Assembly (NCBI GenBank): GCA_948567375.1
Contig: OX419758.1
Coordinates: 22,883,001-22,947,000, forward strand
Source: Lunularia cruciata
Taxonomy: Eukaryota; Streptophyta; Marchantiopsida; Lunulariales; Lunulariaceae
Direction: 5' to 3'
DNA length: 64,000 bases
Positions within the stretch are counted from its first letter, which is position 1; every line of letters begins with the position of its first letter. The notes below the pieces were generated by a model. It had not been told where the DNA came from. It ran no database searches and saw nothing but the letters and a program-made list of their open reading frames with translations. A program made the position numbers and the translations under genes. Shown piece by piece: positions 32,441 through 43,199 of the stretch.

Positions 32441-33700
32441 CCTGAGAAATTGAAGGATGTGGTGGATGAGTTTCAAGATGTCTTTCCCGATGATCTACCC
32501 TCATGATTACCACCAAAAAGGCGAGTAGATCACAAAATTAAGACACTCCAGGGGAAGACACCTCTTTGTAACGCCCAATATCGCTTATCACCTCATGAGT
32601 TGGAGGAGTGTAAGACTCAAATTGAGGAGATGTTGCAGAAAGGGTTCATCCAACCTAGCATATCACCATATGGGGCCCCTATCTTGTTTGTGAAAAAAAA
32701 GGATGGTACAATGCGCATGTGCATTGACTATCGAGGTCTCAATCAGCAAACAGTGAAGAACAAATACCCCTTACCTCACATGGATGACCTGTTTGATCAA
32801 CTCCATGGAGAAAGATACTTCACCAAACTAGACTTGTGGAGCGGTTACAATCAAATCCAAATTGCAGAGAAGGATGTGTACAAAACTGCCTTTCAAACCA
32901 AGTATAGCCACTTTGAGTATCTTGTGATGCCTTTTGGCCTCACCAATGCACCTGCCACTTTCATGAGTCTAATGAATGACATATTTCGTCCATACTTGGA
33001 TAAGTCTGTTAACGTCTTCTTGGACAATATCTTAGTATATAGTAGCACAATGACAGAACACAAACAACATCTACGAGAGGTCCTCCAGATTCTAAGATAG
33101 AATTAGTTGTACGCCAAATCTCAAAGTGTGAGTTTGGCAAGTTTGAAGTAGACTACTTAGGGCATAGAGTAAGTGCAGAGGGCATTCAAGTACTGACAGA
33201 TAAAATAAAGGTCATTCAAAAATGGAGTGCCCCAGAAGATCAGACTCAACTTAAGAGCTTCTTGGGGTTGACGGGATTCTATCGTAGATTTGTCAAGGAC
33301 TTCTCCAAGGTTGTACAACCTTTAATGGCAGTACTTGGCAAGGGGAAGAAGTGGACATGGGGAACTGCACAAGAGTTGGCTTTTCAAGAATTGAAGGCCG
33401 CCTTGCTTTATGCACCAATCTTGAAGTGGTATGACCCAAAACATCCAATCAAGTTGGCTACAGATGCATCAGGCATAGCAATAGGAGCAGTCCTACAACA
33501 AGAGTGGCATGACAGATGGCATCCAATTGCATATTTCTCTCAAAAGTTGTTACCGGTAGAGCGCAACTACCACACCACAGAACAAGAAGAGTTGGCCATT
33601 GTTCTAGCAACCAAGCATTGGAAGCACTACCTGGGCGAGAAGGCATTTGTAGTAGAGACAGACCACGAACCTCTAGTCTACCTCTAGTCTACCTCGAGAC
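32441..33700 (+). pseudogene. D reverse transcriptase and RNase H
   Basis: RT 32600-33100 is open for 166 codons: [32 protein letters not shown] and [12 protein letters not shown]. The catalytic block reads [10 protein letters not shown], so the second Asp is Asn (33026-33028) and the enzyme is dead at this residue. A TAG at 33098-33100 and a frameshift follow. RNase H (33262-33687) has LATDASGIAIGAVLQQEW, the Glu region and ETDHEPL. A 14-base duplication (CCTCTAGTCTA) ends the frame. Confidence 0.93.
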
Positions 33701-35303
33701 ACAGAAGGATCTATCTCATCGCCAAATTCGGTGGGCAAAGTGGCAACAACGCTTCAACATGACAATCACCTACGTGGAAGGTAAGAAGCAACTTGCAGAT
33801 GCATTCACCCACATGCCAATGGCAAACAACTTGGTGGTAAAGGTTAAGGTTAACCCTGAATTCTGGCAAGAGATTCTGGCTGTTACAAAAACTGATCCAC
33901 AGATTGTAGAAGCACAATCATCCAAAGGTGTCACCAACACCCAAGGACTCACCTCTTGGGATGGCAGATTATGGATCCCAAATGTCCTAGAATTACGCAC
34001 CACCATTCTAGCGGAATGTCATGATTTGGCCATTGCAGCTCATGTCGGAGTGGACAAGACCTTGGATGCAGTCAAGCGCCATTACTATTGGCCCAAGATG
34101 AGCAACAACATGATGGACTATGTGCGTAGCTGCCTACTTTGTCAATAGAACAAAGCTTCTAATCAAGCTCCTGTAGGGCTCCTTCAACCTCTCCCCACTC
34201 CTACCCAACATTGGGAACAAGTGAGTATGGATCTCGTCTGTGAATTACCCAAGACCACCTCAGGGTTTGACTCCATTGTGGTCTTTGTGGACCGGCTCAA
34301 CAAAATGATTCATGTACGCCCTACCACCAAGGAGGTGACCGCTCCACAACTAGCTCAATTATACTTAGATGCAGTCTTTGCTCACCATGGCTTGTCTAGA
34401 GTACTCATCACCAATAGAGGCACCCAATTCACCAGTTTGTTTTGGCAAACACTCTTTGGTTTCTTCAAAACCAAGTTGGCCATGTCCACAACTTACCACT
34501 CACAAACCGATGGCCAAACAGAGTGGGCTAATCGCACAATTGAAGACATGTTACGCGGCTTCACCTTAGAAGAGCAAGAGAGGTGGGACATCCTACTCCC
34601 ATTGGTGGAATTTGCTTATAACAATTCAGTGAATGCATCCACCCAAGTCACTCCGTTCTTCCTCATGTATGGTGAGCATCCTTTCACACCTTCTAGCTTG
34701 ATGAAGATCCATCCAATGGCTACCAAAGTCGATGCAATCAACACATTTGTTTCTAAAATCCAACAAGGTGTGGAGAGCGCCAAGCACAGATTATAGATTG
34801 CACAAAATTGACAAAAGAAGTATGCTTATGCACACCGTAGGCACATGGACTTCAATGTTGGGGATCAATTGTGGCTATCGACAACCAACCTCACATTAGT
34901 TGGACCTCGTAAGCTCAAACCTTGTTTTATTGGGCCTTTCTTGATTCTTCATCGCATCGGCACTGTGGCCTATCACCTTGAGCTACCACCACACATGAAG
35001 ATCCATCTAGTGTTCCATGTCTCCCTACTATGCAAATATGCTCCCCGATCAGGCTAGGGTCATTCCACACAAGACATTCGACCTTGTCCGACACTCATTG
35101 ATTGCATAGAGGAATATGAAGTGGAGTGGATTCTCCAAAAATGCATGCGTAATACTCGCCATCCGTGGGTGGACTATCTAGTACAATGGAAAGGCTACCC
35201 CCTCTATGAAGCAACTTGGGAGCCCGCTGCCAATTTGGCACATGCACCGGTGTTGGTGCAAGCATTTGAACAACAATTGCACAACGAGGACATTGCGTCT
35301 TAA
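33701..35303 (+). pseudogene. D integrase with chromodomain
   Basis: Zinc finger: HDLAIAAHVGVDKTL ... SCLLCQ (34020-34146), then a TAG. Core 34221-34796: SMDLVCELPKTTSG (D1), LITNRGTQFTS (D2 is Asn, 34413-34415) and TDGQTEWANRTIED (Glu kept). The C-terminal part, 34845-35057, has VGPRKLKPCFIGPF. The chromodomain at 35121-35260 reads EWILQKCM and YLVQWKGYPLYEATWEP, a complete aromatic-cage type. Lesions are few. Confidence 0.92.
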
Positions 35304-35314
35304 AAGGAGGAAGG
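35302..35314 (+). other. D polypurine tract
   Basis: AAAAGGAGGAAGG lies just before the 3' LTR. It is conserved in J as AAAAGGGGGAGG (about 46363-46374) and reversed in E and N. Confidence 0.8.
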
Positions 35315-35316
35315 TC

Positions 35317-36058
35317 TGTAATACCAAGAGCTAGCCATATGATCTAGATGTGAAATTTTGTTTAGTAACATCTAGAATGATGTTATACATGATGGTGAAA
35401 ATAGATCAGATAGAAGTATCACCAAAAGAGTACTTCTACTAATAGAGCAAAAACCGAAATAGACTTGAGAACCTTAGAACCAATAGCTAGACATATGATT
35501 TAATGGTGAGAATTGGTTTGGTAATATCTGGAAGGATGTTACATATGATGGACTAAATAGATCAGAAAGAGGTATCACCAAAAGGGGACTTCTACTAATA
35601 GAGTAGGAACCAAAATATGCTTGAAATCTTTGAAGGTAATTTTGGAGGCCTAAACGGATGAATTAGGCCTTGAAAATGTGCAGATTCCCCCCCCCCCCCA
35701 ACAGAGGACAGGCTAGCCTGCCCTCCCCCTGCTTTGTCTCGTCAAGAGCTTTCCAATGGTACCTTACTCATGTGATTCTGAGATTCCTACGGGAAGATTC
35801 CCTAAAAGATTCCCTCCGGCCAAAGCTTGTTTGACTAACCAGATAGGACCTAGACCAGACATGTCACCATCCAAGTAAATAATCCAAGGGCGGAGCTTGC
35901 TCACATGTCACCTATCTGTGTCCCTAATCCTATGGTGGAGCTTCCTTGGAGGAGATCCTCTTTGTCTATATAATAAAGAGAAGGAGCTCTTTTGGAGCAT
36001 CGAATGTTTGAGTGTGCAATCTGTATTTTCTCTCTTCTCTTGTCCTCGGAGTATTACA
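35317..36058 (+). repeat. 3' LTR of D
   Basis: 742 bases. It has the same duplicated U3 as the 5' copy, a C13 run (35687-35699) against C11 in the 5' LTR, and the TATA box at 35967. Confidence 0.93.
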
Positions 36059-36063
36059 ATTTT

Positions 36064-36375
36064 TTGAGAAGCTTCCTAACTAGTTAACTTGCGCCCCAAG
36101 AAGATAGCTTCTAGAAGCTTCTAACTAGCTTAGCTTACACACCAAGTAGGCGGCTTCTAGAAGGAAACTTCTTGAGAAGCTTCCTAGTTAGCTTGGCTTG
36201 CACTCTACGAAAGCGGCTCAAGGAAACTTCTTGAGAAGCTTCTCAAGGGCTTTGTATGGTATCTATACATACCAAAGCCAAAGCTCATGCTAGGTATTCG
36301 GAGTTTGCCCTCATTCAAGCGTCCCAATGTGAGCTTCCATTCTCCTATTTCTCTCCTCGGTCTTGGTCTTTTCCA
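36064..36375 (+). repeat. 3' LTR of A2, right part
   Basis: It resumes at GAGAAGCTTCCTAACTAG. It holds TTCTAGAAGCTTC (36109-36121, three-unit heat-shock pattern) and ends TTTTCCA (TTTTACA expected). Confidence 0.9.
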
Positions 36376-36380
36376 GACTC
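36376..36380. repeat. Target site duplication of A2, right copy (GACTC)
   Basis: It is identical to 24176-24180, and E gag resumes directly after it. Confidence 0.9.
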
Positions 36381-36399
36381 CATCCCTCCTTTCTTTGAC

Positions 36400-38573
36400 C
36401 CATTGTCATGTTGTGGTTTGTGTAACCCATGACAAAGTAAATTAGCATGGTTTATTTCCATGCTGGTGAATTAAATTGTATGATGGATCCCACGGTTGAG
36501 TTGTTGCCGTGTGAGTAATCTATATACATGTATGCAATTGGCCACATGGGTTGTGATCTTATTCTTTCAAGGGCTCTGATGTATATTGGTGGAGAAGAGT
36601 TGAGAGCAAGGGGTGTGCTTTAGTTAGAGGGTCTCAAGTAGGAGGAGGATGTAGAGAGTGAGAGTAGTAGAGCATGGAGACCAAGGTATCAAAGAGAGCA
36701 ATTGAGTAGGAGATGCCCCATGCTCTCGATCTACCATTCCCAAATCCTCTTCTCATCAGGATTTAGATTTTATATTGTACGGCTTACAAGATTGGATGGT
36801 GACACATTTTGGGGTGGCATTCATGGAAATGGTGATGGGGAACCCGGACCTTATCATCTTTCCAATTCTAATTTATGAGCAAGTATGTGATTTAATGATT
36901 TATGTGCTCTTATAGATGGAGAATAACTCAATTTTGCTCATAAGCTTCAAGGTGGATTTCTGGGTCTATTTGTCAAAAAGTGAATAGATTAAATGACAAA
37001 CTTGTAAGACATTGGGTCCCAAGAGGAGAACTAAGGAGATTTTTTGCCAACAAGGGAGTTTGGAGAGGACACTTGAGAAGGGAAGAGCATGGTTGCAAAG
37101 AGGAGTTGACAGGCTACAATTTTGAGATAAAAAGCAGATGAATTGAGCATAAATAGGAAATTTGGAAAGCTTCACAAGGCAATTTTGTGATTTGTCAATG
37201 GGGTTAAAGAGTAGACAAAGTGCTTAAAATGCTAAGTGCAAGAAATTTCTATTTTAGGTCAATCTCAAATTAGATCTAGTTGATTGAAGTTGGTGCTTTT
37301 GGGATGTAAGGTGTTGGAGAAGTGTTGATGATCAAGTTTGGAGTTATGGTCACTTGCCAAGTTGTGCTTTAGAGTCACCTTATAAAAATTTCCATTGCTA
37401 TAATTGATTAGATTTTTCATTTCTTTGTGAAGGTTTCATGTGAATTCTTACAAAAGAGAATTCAAGGTCTTGGATCAAGTATACTTGGGTCTATAGAGCT
37501 CACAAGTTAGCCTAGCTCAAAAATTGATCTAAATCTAGGGATTGGAGTTGGATAAGGCCATCAAACTCCATAGAGGGTTAGAGAAAGGCACAAAAAACTA
37601 TTGTAGAAAATTTGGTTAGCTCTTGATTTGTGGAGAGTGAGAGTTGATACAACAAGTTCTACTGAAATATTATCATAAGCTCGGTAGTGCAATTTTATCT
37701 TAAATCATGAATGACTAGCAATTCTCCTATTTTTATGATGTTGATTGAGATTTTAGATTGCTAGAGTGTTTATTAGGATCAATTTTACCTTTGATTCAAA
37801 AATATGGGGAAAAGCTCCCAAGAACCAAGAGCAAACCCTAGATTAGGGATTCCAAAATTAGGGATTCTAAAATTAGGGTGAAAATTATAAAATATAGGCC
37901 AAGTTTTGGAGGTTTTCATGGGAGCTATTGTGATCAGATTGTGAATTATTCCATATCATTGGAAGGCTAATCTTATAGGCTTTCCATTTAATCCTAGAGC
38001 TCTTGAATCCAAGTCATACACAAAAAGTTATGTCCATATGAGTTTCACAAAGTTTTCCCATAAAAAAGACATAAAAGTTCCACACTTGGATTAAAAGTTG
38101 GTTGAAATCTGAAGAACATATTGGAGGAGGCTTGGAGTACAGGTTGAAATTAGCTTGATGATAGAGCAAGAAGGCTCTAAAGCTCTTTTTTGACCAAAAA
38201 AAACACAGAGCACTGTTGTCAAATTCTTGTGACCGGATCTTCTTTGTGCTTGCATGCCTCTTTGTACATTCTGTTGGCTTGGATTGGTATGCAGGTGTTG
38301 CACTTAGGTCCTTCCTTCTAGGTGTGTTTTGTTTTTCTCCTTGGTAATGTTGGAATTGATGACCAACAAACCAGGAGTGCGTGTTATGATGATAGGTTAG
38401 GTTACCCGCTACTCTCTTACTCGGTAGAAGGAATCTTAGAAATAAGAGTGGAGGATTCTATTGGTTGGGTAACATGTACACTCAAATTAGTAGTGACAAG
38501 TCTATGCATGACCTCTATCCAAAAGCTCTACAGCTAGGCACCTTGTGTGTTCCTAGAGAGAGAAAGGCAAAGT
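36400..38573 (+). mobile_element. Element F: 2.2-kb unclassified insertion in E gag
   Basis: E gag stops at CTTTCTTTGAC (36399) and resumes at GACACCATCCTTG (38576). Near-duplicate flanks TTGAC and ATGAC suggest integration. Positions 36404-36683 could be an LTR (TGTCATG...GAGACCA), followed by an iMet-like AGGTATCAAAGAG. At 36730-36915 there is a frame related to the D leader (NPLLIRI, THFGVAFMEMVM, PDLIIFPILIYEQ). Positions 37200-38560 have no recognisable domain, and no matching 3' LTR is visible. It may be a non-autonomous gypsy relative with a replaced interior. Confidence 0.5.
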
Positions 38574-38575
38574 AT

Positions 38576-40014
38576 GACACCATCCTTGTTCTCCTTGGAG
38601 TGGTTGTGCTCCTTGGTCTTGGAACCAAATGTTGCCCAATTCCATAGGAACTAGTGCACCAAAGTGTGATGTTTTAGCCTAAAAATGTTGAGTCAGTACT
38701 ACCTCTTCACCTCCTCCAAGCACCTCAACTATTCTTTGAGTGTAGGCAATGGCTTCAAAAATACGGTGAGGATTTTGTATAACCCCCATGTGAAATTATC
38801 AAGAGCTTCTACTAGACTCATATTGGTTATTGTGACCTATAGATCAAGAAATGACTCCATGTACTCTTGTATACTAATCTTCTACTTCAACCCCCATAGT
38901 TGGGTTTGGACCATGTGCATGGAATCCACGGATTGGAAATTCTTCAATAACTCTTCTTACATTGCCGTCCAAGTGATCTCTCTTCCTTTTGCCAATATTG
39001 ATTGTTCCTAAGCATTGCACCATGTGAGGGCTTTATTGATCAAGTACCCATATGAAAACATACTTACAAAATGATCAAGAATCTTAATTGTAAATAATCA
39101 AAAGTATATTTATTCTTGAAATCTAATTTTCCATTATTCCCATAGAATGCTATTCCTTGTAAGGCTTGATGTTGCACGTCTTCTTTATTTATAGTAACAA
39201 TATGACTTCATTGTTGACCAGGGTCAATATCATTGGCATGAGTGACTAAACAAGTGCTTTGGCCATTAGTATTGGGATGGTTCCACTTCTTGCATTACTT
39301 GATCATTCTTGAAGGTACATACTTGACAATGCAATGTCTCCATTATCATCTTGATCTCCCAAAACTCATTCAACTTCCCTTTTATTCCTTGCATAAGATC
39401 ATGCAACTAAGGATCCATGATTTGTACTCACAATATGCTCAATCGCTACTTCATACTTCCATAGAGTGTTAATATGATCACTTCAGAGGAGGCATGGACT
39501 ATTAGGACTACCATTGGAAACTTAGAGACTATCATTCATTGATAATATTCCTCATCCAAATTGAGGACTAAGAAATCCCTAAACATCACTTTTGGTCTAA
39601 CCACATAATGGATTTTTATTTGAGTGCTGAAAGGGAAAGGATTTGGTAAATTCAGATTCATTACATCATAATAGAATATTGATTGTCAAATACTACTCTT
39701 TATTGTATATCATCATAGGTAGAATCATCAGGTTTGGCAAATTCATCACTATGTCCATGAATTCTACTACAAAATGGTAAATGAGATATACTCTCACTTG
39801 GTCACATTGGATACACATAATCTTGATGTGGAATGCATTCAAGAATAGAAATTGTAGTATAAGAAATTATGCTCAAGGAGCATCCATCTCATCCTCTCTC
39901 CAAAACACCCCTAATCTATTGATTACATTACATTTTCTCCCCCCAAAATTATTCAGTCTCAATAATATATGTTCTTTTAAGAGGGGTGATCCACTCTCTT
40001 GGATTAAAATACTG
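38576..40014 (-). pseudogene. Element E gag N-terminal part and leader
   Basis: Minus strand. The gag core matches D 31030-31520 at about 38690-39200 (ITNISPVEALDNF and TDKALTWYDAW equivalents, in broken frames). The leader at 39200-40010 matches D 30180-31020, including the NPFHIKIMC..-like conserved frame near 39790-39880. No single start codon can be chosen. Confidence 0.7.
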
Positions 40015-40026
40015 GTTTTGATACCA
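40015..40026 (-). other. Primer binding site of E
   Basis: The minus strand reads TGGTATCAAAAC directly inside the 5' LTR. It has two differences from the iMet complement. Confidence 0.75.
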
Positions 40027-40027
40027 T

Positions 40028-40650
40028 TGTAATATTTTGAGGATAGGAGAACTCCCAAGGATAGGAGAACTCCCAAGGATAGGAGAACTCCCAAGAGAAA
40101 CAACAACAAGAGAAGAAACACAAGGCTTCAATACTTTGATGTTCCAAAGAAGCACCTTGTATTTATTATATAACAAAGAGGATCTCCTCAAAGAGAAATC
40201 CACCTTTGGATCAGATACATGGATTGGTGATATGTCATTGAGCCCTACCCTTAGATAAGTTGTATGGATGGGTGACATATCAACTCCTTGTCCTATTTGG
40301 TTGGTACAAGTTTGATTGGAGTGAATCATTAATGAATCTTCCTATAGGAAGCCTAGTACAACATGGGTGAGGTACTTTAGAAAGCTCTTGATGAGACAAA
40401 CATGGGGAGAAAGCAATGCCTTTTACCTTAGAAGGAGAATTATTTAATTTTTGAGGCCTAATTCATCTGTTTAGGCTTGCAAAATTGGCTCTGAAGTTTT
40501 TAGGGCATTTAAACCTCTACCTTATTAGTGGAAGTACTCTTTTGGTGACATATCTATCTGATCTACTTAGACCATCATATATAACATCTTTTTAGATATT
40601 TCCAAGCCAATTTCCATCTCTAGATAATATGTCTAGCTAATGGTATTATA
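40028..40650 (-). repeat. 5' LTR of E
   Basis: TGTAATATTTTGAGG to TATTATA (TATTACA expected). It is longer than the 3' copy partly because of three 18-bp repeats at 40041-40094. Confidence 0.88.
40041..40094 (+). repeat. Three perfect 18-bp tandem repeats in E LTR
   Basis: The unit GGATAGGAGAACTCCCAA occurs three times without change. The 3' LTR of E has no such array, so it expanded after insertion or is specific to this LTR. Confidence 0.9.
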
Positions 40651-42365
40651 GAACCGCATAAAAATTGGCCTTTCAAGAATTGAAAGATGCACTACTACAT
40701 GTACCAATCTTGAAATGGTATAACCCCACATATCTAATCAAGTAGGGTTTAAACTATAAATGCATCTAATATTTTAGTAATGGTAGTCTTACAAATCACC
40801 CAATTGTATATTGCATATTTCTCTCAAAAGCTATTATCAACATAGCACAACTATCACATCACCAAATGCAAGAGTTGGCTATTGTCCTTACAACAACGCA
40901 TTGGAAGCTTTATGTTGGCAAGAAAGTATTCTTAGTAAAAATAGTCCATGAACCACTAGTCTACCTCAAGATATAGAAAGATTTGTCATGTAGATAGTTT
41001 TAGTATGCAGAGTGGAGACAATGGTTCAACATGAAGATACATATGTGGAGTACAAGAAGCAACTTATGGATGCATTCACTTGGATGCCTATGATGAAAAA
41101 AATTGGTTTGCAAGGTCAGATTGTTCACAAATTTCTAGCCAAGGATTCTTACTATTATGAAAACAAACTCAAAGATTTTAGGAGCTCAATCATCCAAAGA
41201 CGTAACTAGTACCCAAGGACTCACCTGTCATGATGGTAAGTTATGGATCTTAGATGATTTAGACCTAAGAAATATTATTCTAACAAAGTGTCATGATTCT
41301 AGGTAGGTCATGATTCATTGTAGGTCATGTTGGAGTGGACAAGACCTTAGATGCATTCAAATTTGATTACTATTGTCTCAAGATGAGCAATGATGTGATA
41401 GAGTATATTCAAAGTTGCATACTATGTCAACAAAATAAAGCCTCTAATCAAGCTCCCATAGGTCTCTTTCAACCACTCCTTACTCTTACACAATGTTGGG
41501 AGCAAGTCAACATGGATCTTGTTGTAAATTGCCCAAGACCACCTCAAGTTTTGACTCCATTGTAGTCCTTGTAGACCAATTTAGCAAAATGATTCATATA
41601 TGTCCTATGACCAAGGATGTGGCTACATCTAATTAGCTCAATTGTACTTAGTTGTAGTCTTTTCTCACCATGGACTATCTAGAGTGTTCATCATCAATTG
41701 AAGCACTCAATTCACTATTTTTTTTGGAGAACACTCCTTAGCATCTTCAAAACCAAACTTCCCATGTCAATGGCATACCATCTATAAACCAATGGACAAA
41801 CAAAGTGGGCCAATTGCACTATTAAAGACATGCTCCAGTGCTTCATCTTAGAGGAACAAAAAAGGTAGGACAAATTACTTCCACTAGTGGAATTTGCTTA
41901 CAACATTTCAACAAATGTATCAACACAAGTCTTCCTTATGTATGAAGAAAATCCTTTCACACCTTTGAACATGGTAAAGATTCATCCAATGGTTTCAAAA
42001 GGTGTTGTTGCCTATCACCTTGAGCTATTGCTACACATGAAGATCCATCTAATGTTCCATGTTTCCTTGCTACCTAAATATACACCCAACCTACCCGACC
42101 TCCCCACTCTCCTTCCATACAAGAAGCTTGACCTTCTCTATCACTCATCGATGGCACAAAGGAATAAAAAGTCAAATGCATTCTCCAAAAATGCATCCAC
42201 ATTACTTGTCATCCACACGTAGAATACCTTATACATTGGAAAGAGTACTCATTGTATGAGGCAACATAGAAGCTCTTAGCTAACTTGATCAATGAATTGG
42301 TGTCTAAGCAGTCTTTTGAGCAATAGCTTCATAATAAGGATGGTGTGTCCTAAATGGCGGACGTT
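40651..42365 (+). pseudogene. Element H, part 3: RNase H, integrase and chromodomain
   Basis: It resumes H exactly where 19241 stops. RNase H at 40660-40980 is heavily broken. The integrase finger at 41335-41445 reads DKTLDAFKFDYYCLKMSNDV and CILCQQNKASNQ. The core at 41500-41940 has MDLVVNCP, then decayed second and third sites. Compared with D, about 240 bases are deleted near 42000 between PMVSK and GVVAYHLEL. The chromodomain is at about 42150-42290. It is the most degraded of this family. Confidence 0.78.
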
Positions 42366-42605
42366 TGTAATTAGCCCAAAAAATACCATTAGCCCAGAAA
42401 ATTATCTTGAGGTGGACATTGGCTTGGTAGTATCTTTAGAGATGTTAAACATAATGGTCTAAGTAGATCAGATAGAGGTGTCACAAAAAGAGAACTTCCA
42501 CTAATATGGTAGAGATAAAAAAAAATACACAACTTTAGAGCCTATTTTGGAGTTCTAAATGAATGAATTAGGCCTAAAAAATGGTATCTTCTCCCTCAAG
42601 ATCAA
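42366..42605 (+). repeat. 3' LTR of H, truncated
   Basis: It begins TGTAATTAGCCC and follows the D/J LTR through GATGAATTAGGCC to about 42605, then diverges. The 12 bases around TTAGCCC are locally duplicated. The TATA box and the LTR end are missing. Confidence 0.75.
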
Positions 42606-43199
42606 TGAGAATGGAAGTCTTGACAAGAAGTTACAACTATTTGAATTTCATTTTTTCCTAGACTACGGTTTTTTTTAACTTTGTTTTCCCTGACTTCCCA
42701 TTTGTAAGTTTCTCTTACTTACATGTTGTTTTGCACATTACTTGATGGTTACACAACCACTTGTGTTATTTTTTTGAGGTCCTTACTGAAAGAGTGGTGT
42801 AGCTTGCACTTGGGTTTTGTTGTTGGTGGTTCTTGATTTTTTTCTAGGAGCATTTTCAAGCAATTCAACTATGGAGGAAGAATTCTACATGACAATCATT
42901 GAAGTATTAAGAGATTTTACATTGAAGGAAGTTCATGAGGGCATGAGTGTGAAAGGTACAAAGTGTGTGTATTGCAAACACAAGATTTAAGATCATTAGT
43001 ATTTGTGGGAGTTCATTAGTTTGTAGCTTTCATATAGAAGTGATGAGCACCATACTTTATAAATTCTTTGAGTTTATCTCCAAGATAATTAATTTGTGAG
43101 TTATGGGTATTCCAACTTTTCTCAAAAATTCTATTTGAAATAATGAGTGTTAACAAGTAGTCAAACCCAATTAGCAATTATTGCCAAATAGATTGAGTT
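42606..43199. other. Unassigned AT-rich stretch
   Basis: No homology to the other elements is visible. The only coding hint is a 39-codon frame at 42871-42990. T-rich runs occur at 42670 and 42771. Confidence 0.4.
42871..42990 (+). CDS. Small frame with a CxxC pair (uncertain)
   Basis: ATG to TAA, 39 codons, acidic N-terminal half and ending GTKCVYCKHKI. The end resembles the start of a BED-type zinc finger as found in hAT transposases and their derived proteins, but the partner His/Cys are not found downstream. It could be a fragment or chance. Confidence 0.2.
   Translation: MEEEFYMTIIEVLRDFTLKEVHEGMSVKGTKCVYCKHKI

Larger units (their letters stand above)
29424..36058 (+). mobile_element. 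Element D: full-length chromovirus, youngest-looking copy
   Basis: LTRs 29424-30161 and 35317-36058 are very alike by eye, with TGTAATACCA starts and ATTACA ends. The primer site and purine tract are in place. The long open stretches of gag, protease, RT, RNase H, integrase and chromodomain carry few stops. It is inserted in the A2 3' LTR. The 5-mer before it is GCTTC and after it ATTTT. The three differences are all transitions, so this is a plausible decayed target duplication. It defines the layout used here for H, E, N and J. Confidence 0.95.
24181..36375 (+). mobile_element. Element A2: second copy of the A-family chromovirus, split by D
   Basis: The 5' LTR is 24181-24605. The 3' LTR is in two parts, 29326-29423 and 36064-36375. 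Perfect GACTC duplications flank it. Gene order is gag, protease, RT, RNase H, integrase, chromodomain, all closer to readable than in A. It is inserted on the + strand in the gag of the reverse element E. Confidence 0.95.
19242..40650 (-). mobile_element. Element E: reverse-strand chromovirus, H/E/N/D family
   Basis: LTRs lie at 19242-19831 (3' LTR, left) and 40028-40650 (5' LTR, right), with a primer site at 40015-40026 beside the right one. Between them, read on the minus strand, are gag, protease, RT, RNase H, integrase and chromodomain. E splits H exactly between GGCAAGGGAAAGAATTGG and AACCGCATAAAAATTGG, which join when E is taken out and matched to D. It holds A2, F and a 0.66-kb insert. 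Flanks TGATC and GAACC do not make a convincing target duplication. Confidence 0.85.

Noticed and set aside
40041-40094. CRISPR-like array
   Set aside because: The three repeats are directly adjacent without spacers and lie in a plant retroelement LTR, so this is a minisatellite.
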